From: Methylopila capsulata
Lineage (GTDB): Bacteria; Pseudomonadota; Alphaproteobacteria; Rhizobiales; Methylopilaceae
Assembly (NCBI RefSeq): GCF_016907975.1
Contig: NZ_JAFBCY010000003.1
Coordinates: 372,001-436,000 of the forward strand
Length of the DNA stretch: 64,000 nt
Direction: 5' to 3'
Positions 54,106-61,452 of this stretch are shown piece after piece; the stretch's first letter is position 1; every line of letters begins with the position of its first letter. The notes below the pieces were generated by a model. The model made no database searches. It was not told the origin of the DNA and saw nothing but the letters and a program-made list of their open reading frames with translations. Made by a program: the position numbers and the translations under genes.

Positions 54106-54494
54106 TGAGATCCGCACGCCTCCCGCTTGCGCTCGCAGCAGCTCTTGGAGCCGTCGGAGCGTCGTCCGCCTCGGCCGGCGACGCCGATCGTGGAAAGCTC
54201 GCGTTCGGCCGGTGCGCGGCCTGCCACGCCGTCTCGCAGGACGCCGCGGGCCTGCCCGGGCCGTCGCTTGCCGGCGTGATCGGGCGGCCGGCGGCGCAAC
54301 TCCCCGACTTCCGCTACTCACCCGCGCTGAAGCGGAGCGGCCTGACCTGGACCGAGGACAGCCTCGATCGCTTCCTTGCGAACCCCCAGGGCGTCGTCCG
54401 CGGCAACCGGATGCCGTTTTCGGGCGTGAGCGACGCCGCGGAGCGCTCCGACCTCATCGCCTATCTCGCGCGCGACGCGGGGCGGCCCCAGTAG
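54102..54494 (+). CDS. Mono-heme cytochrome c, electron acceptor of the GMC dehydrogenase
   Basis: A 130-residue exported class I cytochrome c: signal peptide (residues 1-25, LALAAALGAVGASSASA), heme motif CAACH (38-42) and axial Met in VVRGNRMPFSGVSD. It resembles small c550/c552-type proteins in place of the usual tri-heme subunit of gluconate dehydrogenases. Its start overlaps the GMC stop by four bases, showing translational coupling. Last gene of the importer/dehydrogenase operon. Confidence 0.92.
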   Translation: MMRSARLPLALAAALGAVGASSASAGDADRGKLAFGRCAACHAVSQDAAGLPGPSLAGVIGRPAAQLPDFRYSPALKRSGLTWTEDSLDRFLANPQGVVRGNRMPFSGVSDAAERSDLIAYLARDAGRPQ

Positions 54495-55217
54495 ACCCCT
54501 GGCCGGACGCGCGACGGCCCGGTCCGCCACGCCGCCTTCGCGAGCCTCCACCACCGCCCCTTGAGACCTCCGCATGTCGCAGGCGCCCAGGTCCGCCGGC
54601 CACGCGCGTCGGCGCGATGCGCTCGGCGTCGCCCTGGGACGCCGCGGCCCTTCACGACACGCCGGGGTCATAAAGCCCGGCCCTAAGGTCATGGACGCCC
54701 GCAAGACGCGGGCGCGACGTCGAGGACCGCCCGCATAACGCGGAATGGCGAGAGCGCCCTGCCGCCGCAACGCCCACGCTACGCACATCACGACCCAGAA
54801 TTATTGCGATGCACAAAATCCAGCAATCATGCCTATTAAATGAACCGTTTCATCACTGTCATGGCCCACGGATCGGCATTCCGATCCGGCAAACGGCATC
54901 AAAGCAATCTTAGGGGAAATACGAAGCAAAATAAGACGTCATTACGCCGTGATATTCATCCCTTGGATTTTAATTCCAAAAAACGAAGTACTCGATACCC
55001 CCGTAAAACCGGATGAAAGTCGCCACATCTCCGCGCATACCGATTGACGCGACGCACAATTATGGTATCGGTTCATAGTTGTCGCATGGCGGGCTAAGGC
55101 GAAAGCCGAGACCCCCGACGGCCTTGCCGCCGCGCCATCCGACGCCGTCCAGCGTGCTGATTGAGCTTCGTTTTCTCGAATACGTCCGTTGCCCCATCGG
55201 TCGAAGAGAGGAACGTC
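54495..55217. promoter_or_regulatory. Long intergenic region before the PEP-carboxylase-like gene
   Basis: About 720 bases without a supported gene. The first 300 bases are GC-rich with no reading frame worth calling. From about 54790 to 55080 it is AT-rich and contains the LacI-type operator at 54841-54852 and a TTGGA-N7-TCCAA repeat (54963-54979). The promoter of the PEP-carboxylase-like operon probably lies here, giving a long untranslated leader. No riboswitch or RNA gene was recognised. Confidence 0.45.
54841..54852. promoter_or_regulatory. LacI-type operator TGAACCGTTTCA
   Basis: A near-perfect palindrome (one mismatch; flanked by A and T to give ATGAACCGTTTCAT) in the AT-rich promoter region of the gene at 55218. 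It matches the perfect site at 48724 in 11 of 12 positions and the site at 43571 (reverse strand) in 11 of 12. Confidence 0.6.
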
Positions 55218-57881
55218 ATGTTCTCCACCACCGACATGTCCATCTGGACGTCGGCGCAGAGCGAGCGCGCCGTCGCGCCGGAACCGGCGCCCCGATCCGA
55301 TCCGCGGCTCTGGCGCGCGGGAAGCGCGCCGAGGCAGGTGTTCGATGCGCTGTGGGCGTCGTTCCACCGCGCCGCCGCACGCGACGGAGAGCTGTCGCCG
55401 CCGATCGGCGAAGCGCCTTCCCCGACCGAGATGCGGCTGAAGCTGCTGCTCATGCGGCAGCTTCTGATCGACCTGGCGCTCAACGCGCAGTTTCTCCGCA
55501 ACGACCCCAACCGCGCGCCCGTCGCCGCGAGCGGGGCCGAGCCGATCGAGCTTCCGCTCCGGCTCGAACTTGGCGTGCACTGCCAGGAAACCGAGTATCT
55601 CCGGGCCAATGTCATCGACGGTCAGCGGCGGGTGCTGTCCGCGCTCGACGAGGAGGTCGAACCCGCGCGCTCCATCGCGTTGGAGGGGGCGCTTGGCGCG
55701 CTCTGGGCGGCGCTTTGGCGTCAGGAGGACGTCGATCTCGTCGCGACCCAGATCGTGTACGCCGACCGCGTCTACGACGCTCTGCCGCGCGGCCTCGACC
55801 GGGCTCTCGGCGCGCTTGCGGCGGCGGGCGTGCGGCCCAGCCACCCGGAGCGCTGGTTCGCCGGCTACACGTGGCTTTACGGAGATCGCGACGGCCGGCC
55901 GTACGACACCAACGCCCACACCGAGCGCGTCGCCGCCGCTCTCGAAGACGCCGTTCGCGCCAATTACCGGCGCGACGTCGCGGCGCTCGCAGCCGCCTTT
56001 CCAGACGAACCGCTGTACGCGGCCTGCCTTCGCAAGCTCGATCCCGCCGACGCCGACGCGTTCTCGAGCCCCGACCAGTTCGTCGCCACGCTGCGCGCCG
56101 GCGCCCACGTCGCGGATCGCCGCGTGCAGGACCTCCTGCGGCGCGTCCAGGCCTTCGGCTTTCACTTCCTCAAGGTCGAGTTTCGGCAGAACGCCCTGAA
56201 GTTCGAAGAGGTCGTCGACGCCGTGCTGTCGCAGGAGACGATCGAGCAACGGCTGGGCGAGCGCGCCGGTTACGCCGAACTGTCCGTGCCGAAGCGCCTA
56301 CGCTTGCTGACCGCCCTGCTGCAGGACGAGGACCACGACCTGCCCGCCCGGCTTTGGAATGACTACTGGTCAGCCGAGGAGCCTCGCTTCCGAGCCAAAC
56401 AAGAGGCCTACGCCGGCGGCGACTACATCGAGCTGTTCAAGTCGGATCCCGACTACATCCGCGCATACGACGCCCGGATGACCTACGACTGCCTCCGGAT
56501 GATCGCGCGGTACGGCGACCGCATGACGATGCACGGCATTGCGGAGCTTGAGGACATCGACGCCGCTCTGGCGCTGCTCTTCCTCTTCGCCGCGGCCGGC
56601 GCCCGCCACGCCGTCGACATCGCGCTGCAGCCCGAGGACATGGACGGCGCCGTGGCGCTGGAGGACGCGGTCGCCCGGCTCTACGAAAACCCCGCCTACC
56701 GCGAGCACCTGCGCGTCAGGGGCGACGTCCAGTACGTCACCTTCGGCCCGAGCGACACCGGCAAGGCCGGCGGCAAGGCGATGCACAAGGCGAACATGAA
56801 GATCGCCCGCCGCCACCGTGAGATCGCGAGCGCTTACGGGATCGAGCTCGTTCCGAACATCGTCATCGGTCACGAGCACGCTCGGTGCAACGGCCCTCAG
56901 GCCGAGATCCTGGAAGAGTACGGAGCGGCGGACGGCGACGCCGTCCGCTACATGCTGTCGGGCTGCATCGAGATGCGGAGCTTCCTGCTCACCCTGCGCA
57001 TGGCCGAGCAGTCGATCGCCAACATCCTGACCGCCCAGGGACTGCGCGCGGCGGAGGCGCGACGCCTGGCGCCGGCCGAGAGCCAGGCGCGCGCGGCGGA
57101 AGGGCGCGAGATCGACTGGCTCGCCATCGTCCGGCTCTACAAGAGCCGCTTCTTCGACCACCCTTCGCTCCCGGCGTTGCTGAAGGCCGTCGCGCGCTTC
57201 GACCTCGTGCGGGCGACCGCGAAGGGCACGCGGCCCCCCTCGCGGAACTTCCTGATCAAGGATCTCGAGTCCGATCCCGCCTCGATCCGCGCGATCCCGT
57301 GGACCCGCGCCATTATGCTCTGCGGGCTGCATCATGAACTGATTGGCGCCTCGACGCTCGCTGATCGGGACGCGGGCGAACTCGCCGCGCTCGCCAAAGC
57401 CGACCGCACCTTCAGCCGGTATGTGACGAACGTCGCCTACGCCGCAGCCCGCTCCAATCTCGAGCTCGCCTGGCGCACCCTGGGCGGCGCGCCGTTGAGC
57501 CGAGCGGACGTCGAAGCGTTCGGCGCCGAAGACGCGGCCGCCGCCTCGGACCCCGCGGCGGCGCTCCTGGCCTTCGTCCATCTCGAGTACGTCGCCGCCA
57601 AGCGCTTCGTCTTCAAGACGACGCGCGGGCGCGAGCCGGCCGACGCCTGGGCCATCCGGACGGACGAACTGCTGGCGGACTGGCCGGAGCTGCGCGCCGA
57701 GGTCGCCTGGAAGGAGGCCGCGCTCGCGCCCTACCACGAGTTCCTCGTGACGACCCGCCGAGATCCGGACGCGCTCTCTCGAAACGCGATCCACGACCTC
57801 TACTCCGGCTACCTGCTGTCGGCGAACACCGACCTGTCCCTCGTCCACCCGGAGACCGCTCGCGCCCTGAACTGGAGCTGA
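55218..57881 (+). CDS. Phosphoenolpyruvate carboxylase-like protein lacking canonical active-site motifs
   Basis: An 887-residue protein aligning along its length with PEP carboxylase: GDRDGRPYDTN (family GGDRDGNPxVT), LKVEFRQNALKFEEVVDAVL (family LDIRQxSxRH), and DVQYVTFGPSDTGKAGGKAM (family VMIGYSDSxKDAG). However, the TAHPTE histidine motif is not found, the Asp of SDSxKDAG is Ala, and the glycine/arginine loop RGGSxGRGG is replaced by IGHEHARCNGP; the C-terminal NTG end is also absent. It is therefore a divergent paralogue, perhaps acting on another phosphorylated or carboxylated substrate. GAGAGGA marks the start at 55218 (frame open to 55161). First gene of the aromatic cluster and preceded by a LacI-type operator. 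Confidence 0.8.
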   Translation: MFSTTDMSIWTSAQSERAVAPEPAPRSDPRLWRAGSAPRQVFDALWASFHRAAARDGELSPPIGEAPSPTEMRLKLLLMRQLLIDLALNAQFLRNDPNRAPVAASGAEPIELPLRLELGVHCQETEYLRANVIDGQRRVLSALDEEVEPARSIALEGALGALWAALWRQEDVDLVATQIVYADRVYDALPRGLDRALGALAAAGVRPSHPERWFAGYTWLYGDRDGRPYDTNAHTERVAAALEDAVRANYRRDVAALAAAFPDEPLYAACLRKLDPADADAFSSPDQFVATLRAGAHVADRRVQDLLRRVQAFGFHFLKVEFRQNALKFEEVVDAVLSQETIEQRLGERAGYAELSVPKRLRLLTALLQDEDHDLPARLWNDYWSAEEPRFRAKQEAYAGGDYIELFKSDPDYIRAYDARMTYDCLRMIARYGDRMTMHGIAELEDIDAALALLFLFAAAGARHAVDIALQPEDMDGAVALEDAVARLYENPAYREHLRVRGDVQYVTFGPSDTGKAGGKAMHKANMKIARRHREIASAYGIELVPNIVIGHEHARCNGPQAEILEEYGAADGDAVRYMLSGCIEMRSFLLTLRMAEQSIANILTAQGLRAAEARRLAPAESQARAAEGREIDWLAIVRLYKSRFFDHPSLPALLKAVARFDLVRATAKGTRPPSRNFLIKDLESDPASIRAIPWTRAIMLCGLHHELIGASTLADRDAGELAALAKADRTFSRYVTNVAYAAARSNLELAWRTLGGAPLSRADVEAFGAEDAAAASDPAAALLAFVHLEYVAAKRFVFKTTRGREPADAWAIRTDELLADWPELRAEVAWKEAALAPYHEFLVTTRRDPDALSRNAIHDLYSGYLLSANTDLSLVHPETARALNWS

Positions 57882-57910
57882 CCGCCGTCGCGCGCCCAAA
57901 GGAGACCGCC

Positions 57911-58807
57911 ATGCAACGCCTCGCCCTGCGTCCGCCCTCCGAACTGGACGTCGACTCCGCCGGCCTTCGCATCACCGACGCCGTCGTCGCGAGCTTCGCC
58001 GACGCGCCGGACCCGCGGCTCCGGAAACTGATGACCACCTTGGTCCGCCATCTGCACGACGTGGTGCGCGAGACCGGGCTTACGATGGAGGAGTGGCGCT
58101 TCGCGGTGGACTACCTCACGCGCACCGGCCTCACCTGCACCGACGCGCGCCAGGAGTTCATTCTGCTGTCGGACGCACTCGGCGTCTCCATGCTGGTCGA
58201 CGCGATCAACCACGAGGCGGCCGGGGCGACCGAGACCACGGTGCTCGGGCCCTTCTACGTGGCGGACTCGGCCGTCATGCCGCTCGGCGCCGACATCTCG
58301 CTCGGCCTCCCCGGCACGCCCCTGCTGGTCGAGGGAACGGTGAGCTCGACCTTCGGCGGCGCCCTCGCCGGCGCCTCGGTCGAGGTCTGGCAGTCGGACG
58401 CGGACGGAACCTACGACGTCCAGAAGGACGATGGCGAGGGCTACGCGCTGAGGGCCCACTTCAAGACCGACGGCCAGGGCCGCTTCCACTTCTGGTCTAT
58501 CACGCCGTGCAGCTATCCGATCCCGCATGACGGACCCGTGGGCGAGATGCTGGCGGCGACCGGTCGCCACCCCTACCGGCCGGCGCACGTTCACTTCCTG
58601 ATCTCCGCGCCCGGCCACGCGCCGCTCGTCACGCACGTCTTCGCCGAGGGCGACCCCTACCTCGCGGACGACGCCGTGTTCGGCGTGAAGCCCTCCCTCG
58701 TGCGCCCGTTCGCGCTCCAGGATCCCGAAGACGCGCCCGCCGGCCGCCGCGACGGCCGGCCCTGGCGACGCCTGTCCTACGACTTCGCCCTCAACCCCAC
58801 GCGCTGA
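57911..58807 (+). CDS. Intradiol ring-cleavage dioxygenase (hydroxyquinol/catechol 1,2-dioxygenase type)
   Basis: A 298-residue non-heme Fe(III) dioxygenase. The four iron ligands sit at canonical positions: Tyr168 (GTYDVQ), Tyr202 (CSYPIPHDGPVG), His226 and His228 (RPAHVHF). The N-terminal helical linker domain (RLRKLMTTLVRHLHDVVRET-like segment) used for dimerisation is present, and GPFYVADS follows it. The overall pattern favours hydroxyquinol 1,2-dioxygenase, which opens benzene-1,2,4-triol to maleylacetate, over plain catechol cleavage. An FAD monooxygenase gene follows 22 bases later and could supply the triol. Confidence 0.92.
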   Translation: MQRLALRPPSELDVDSAGLRITDAVVASFADAPDPRLRKLMTTLVRHLHDVVRETGLTMEEWRFAVDYLTRTGLTCTDARQEFILLSDALGVSMLVDAINHEAAGATETTVLGPFYVADSAVMPLGADISLGLPGTPLLVEGTVSSTFGGALAGASVEVWQSDADGTYDVQKDDGEGYALRAHFKTDGQGRFHFWSITPCSYPIPHDGPVGEMLAATGRHPYRPAHVHFLISAPGHAPLVTHVFAEGDPYLADDAVFGVKPSLVRPFALQDPEDAPAGRRDGRPWRRLSYDFALNPTR

Positions 58808-58829
58808 CGCGCCCGAGGAGGCATTCCGC

Positions 58830-59972
58830 ATGGACGAGATCGTCATCATCGGCGGGGGCATCGGCGGCCTGACGCTCGCCCTCGCGCTGGAGAAGGCCGG
58901 AATTCCGAGCCGCATCTACGAGGCCGCGGCCGAGATCCGGCAGGTGGGCGTCGGCATCAACGTGCTCCCCTACGCCACGGAGGTCCTCGCCGGCCTTGGC
59001 CTGGAGCCCGCGCTCGCCGAACGGGCGATCGCCACCCGCGAGGCCGCCTATTTCAGCCGGTCCGGCGTGCTCATTCACCGCGAGCCCGTCGGCCGCTTCG
59101 CCGGCCTCGACGCCCCGCAGTTTTCGATCCACCGGGCGGATCTGGTCGACGTTCTGCTCGGCGCCGTGCGCGAACGGCTGGGCGCGGACCGCGTCACGCT
59201 GGGCGCCCGCTGCGTCGGCGCGCGGCAGACGGCGGACGGCGTCACGGCGGACTTCGTCGACCGGCGCACCGGCGCGCCCCTGCCGTCCGCGACCGGCGCG
59301 GCGCTTGTCGGATGCGACGGCATCCATTCGACGATCCGGGCCATGTTCTACCCGCACGAGGCCCCGCCGCGGTATTCGGGCGTGTTCATGTGGCGCGGGG
59401 TTTCGCGCGGGCCGCGCCTGCTGACGGGGGCGAGCATGGTGCGCGCCGGCGTCACCAGCGTCGGCAAGATGGTCGTCTATCCGATCAAGGACCTCGACGA
59501 CGGTCGGCAGTTGCTGAACTGGGTGGCGGAGCTGGACCTGCCCGACAGCGCTTCCGGCTTCACCCGCGACCGGGACTGGAACAAGACCGGCGACGTCGCG
59601 GACTTCGCCCACGTCTACGCCGACTGGCGTTTCGACTGGCTCGACGTGCCCGCGATGATCCGCGACGCGGAGATCGTGCTGCGCTTCCCGATGATGGACC
59701 GCGACCCGGTCGACCACTGGAGCTTCGGCCGCATCACGCTGCTCGGCGATGCGGCGCACCCGATCGTGCCGCTCGGCTCGAACGGCGCCGGCCAGGCGAT
59801 CCTCGACGCTCGGGCTCTGGCCGACAGCCTCGCCCTCGCGCCGCCGGAGACCGCCTTCCGCGTCTACGAACGCCGCCGTCTTCCGGCCACCACGACGCTC
59901 GTGATGTCCGATCGAGCCGGCACACCCGACGAACGCCTGCGCGCGGCGCACGCGCTCGAAGCCGCTTCCTGA
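58830..59972 (+). CDS. FAD-dependent aromatic hydroxylase (group A monooxygenase)
   Basis: A 380-residue flavoprotein monooxygenase: GxGxxG motif IVIIGGGIGGLTLALALEKA, the DG region ALVGCDGIHSTIRAM, and the second FAD motif LLGDAAHPIVPLGSNGAGQA. It belongs to the salicylate/4-hydroxybenzoate hydroxylase-like group, which hydroxylates phenolic acids, sometimes with decarboxylation. Between a dehydroshikimate dehydratase (giving protocatechuate) and a hydroxyquinol-type dioxygenase, oxidative decarboxylation of protocatechuate to hydroxyquinol is the simplest hypothesis. Confidence 0.9.
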   Translation: MDEIVIIGGGIGGLTLALALEKAGIPSRIYEAAAEIRQVGVGINVLPYATEVLAGLGLEPALAERAIATREAAYFSRSGVLIHREPVGRFAGLDAPQFSIHRADLVDVLLGAVRERLGADRVTLGARCVGARQTADGVTADFVDRRTGAPLPSATGAALVGCDGIHSTIRAMFYPHEAPPRYSGVFMWRGVSRGPRLLTGASMVRAGVTSVGKMVVYPIKDLDDGRQLLNWVAELDLPDSASGFTRDRDWNKTGDVADFAHVYADWRFDWLDVPAMIRDAEIVLRFPMMDRDPVDHWSFGRITLLGDAAHPIVPLGSNGAGQAILDARALADSLALAPPETAFRVYERRRLPATTTLVMSDRAGTPDERLRAAHALEAAS

Positions 59973-60018
59973 TCCCCCGATCCCTGCGCCGCAGGGCGAC
60001 GACGTGGAGAACGCAGCC

Positions 60019-61422
60019 ATGGCTTACCACTGGTCCCCCGACAGCTGGCGGTCGAAACGCGCGCGCCAGATGCCGACCTATGCCGACCGCGGCGCGCTCG
60101 AGCGCACCGAGCACGGTCTGAAATCGCGGCTTCCCCTCGTCTCGATCGCGGAGACGCGGCGGCTGAAGTCGCAGCTCGCGCGCGTGGCGGCGGGCGAGGC
60201 CTATCTGCTGCAGGGCGGGGATTGCGCGGAGAGCTTCTCGGAGTGTGACGCCGAGTGCCTGCGCGCCACCGTCGCCACCCTGATGCAGATGTCGGCGGCG
60301 CTGACGCTCGGAGCGCTCGCGCCGGTGGTGAAGATCGGTCGGCTCGCCGGACAGTTCGCCAAGCCGCGATCGGAAGCGACCGAAGTGCGCGACGGCGTCG
60401 AACTGCCCTCGTACCGCGGCGACATCGTCAACGACGCGGCCTTCAGCCAGGACGCCCGCGACGCCGATCCCAGCCGCATGCTCGCGGCCTACGCGCAGTC
60501 GGCGTCGACGATGAATCTCGTTCGCTCGCTCTCGCAGAGCGCGCTCGCGGACTTCACCCGCATGGGCGCGAGCGCCTGGGACGCAGGCCGTGGCGACCCT
60601 GACCCCGTCGGCGCGCGCTTGAGCGAAACCGCGGCCTTCATGTCGGCCGCCGGGCTGATCGCCGGCCCCGGCCTGCAGATGGGCATGAGCGACATCTATT
60701 CGAGCCACGACGCCGTGCTGCTGAACTACGAGGAGGCGATGACCCGCTTCGACGCCGAAAGCGGGGACTGGTACGACGCCTCGGCCCATATGCTCTGGAT
60801 CGGCGAGCGAACCCGCGACCCCGCCGAAGCCCATGTCGAGTACCTTCGCGGCGTCGGCAACCCCATCGGCCTGAAGTGCAGCGCGGCGCTGGGGGGCGAC
60901 GAACTGCTCAAGCTGATCGATATCCTGAACCCTGCGAACGAGCCCGGACGGCTGACGCTCATCGTCCGCATGGGCGCGGGCGCGATCGAGGCGCGCCTGC
61001 CCGCTCTTGTGCGCACGGTGCGGAGCGAAGGCCGCGCGGTGGTTTGGGCGAGCGACCCGATGCACGGCAACACGATAAAGCTTTCGAACGGCATGAAGAC
61101 GCGCCCGTTCGACGCCGTCTTCGCCGAGGCGAGCCGCTTCTTCGAGGTGCTCTGGAGCGAGGGCGCGCACCCCGGCGGCTTGCATCTGGAGATGACCGGC
61201 AAGGATGTGACCGAATGCACCGGCGGCCGCCGCGGCGTGACCGAGGCGATGGTCCCCGAGCGCTACCACACCGCCTGCGACCCGCGCCTGAACGGCTCCC
61301 AATCGCTCGAGCTCGCGATCGGCGTCGCCGATCAGATCAAGGCTGAACGCGAAGCGCGCATCGCCGGGGCGCTCTACGCGAGCCACCGCGCATCGCGCCT
61401 GCAGGAGCGCGTGGTGGCCTGA
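60019..61422 (+). CDS. Class II 3-deoxy-7-phosphoheptulonate (DAHP) synthase
   Basis: A 467-residue class II (plant-type) DAHP synthase, condensing PEP and erythrose-4-phosphate at the entry of the shikimate pathway. Features: LLQGGDCAESFSECDAE with the metal-binding Cys, KIGRLAGQFAKPRS for phosphate binding, SSHDAVLLNYEEAMTR, VVWASDPMHGNTIK and EMTGKDVTECTGGRR. GTG 60004 is possible, but GGAG before ATG 60019 and the typical start MAYHWSPDSWR favour the latter. A dedicated copy in an operon with a dehydroshikimate dehydratase suggests secondary metabolism and not general amino-acid synthesis. Confidence 0.93.
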   Translation: MAYHWSPDSWRSKRARQMPTYADRGALERTEHGLKSRLPLVSIAETRRLKSQLARVAAGEAYLLQGGDCAESFSECDAECLRATVATLMQMSAALTLGALAPVVKIGRLAGQFAKPRSEATEVRDGVELPSYRGDIVNDAAFSQDARDADPSRMLAAYAQSASTMNLVRSLSQSALADFTRMGASAWDAGRGDPDPVGARLSETAAFMSAAGLIAGPGLQMGMSDIYSSHDAVLLNYEEAMTRFDAESGDWYDASAHMLWIGERTRDPAEAHVEYLRGVGNPIGLKCSAALGGDELLKLIDILNPANEPGRLTLIVRMGAGAIEARLPALVRTVRSEGRAVVWASDPMHGNTIKLSNGMKTRPFDAVFAEASRFFEVLWSEGAHPGGLHLEMTGKDVTECTGGRRGVTEAMVPERYHTACDPRLNGSQSLELAIGVADQIKAEREARIAGALYASHRASRLQERVVA

Positions 61423-61452
61423 CCCGACCCTGCGACAAGAGGAGAGATCGAG

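Noticed and set aside
55218-57881. Housekeeping ppc annotation
   Set aside because: Scaffold similarity is clear, but key catalytic motifs are replaced and the gene lies in an aromatic operon, so the standard function is not claimed.
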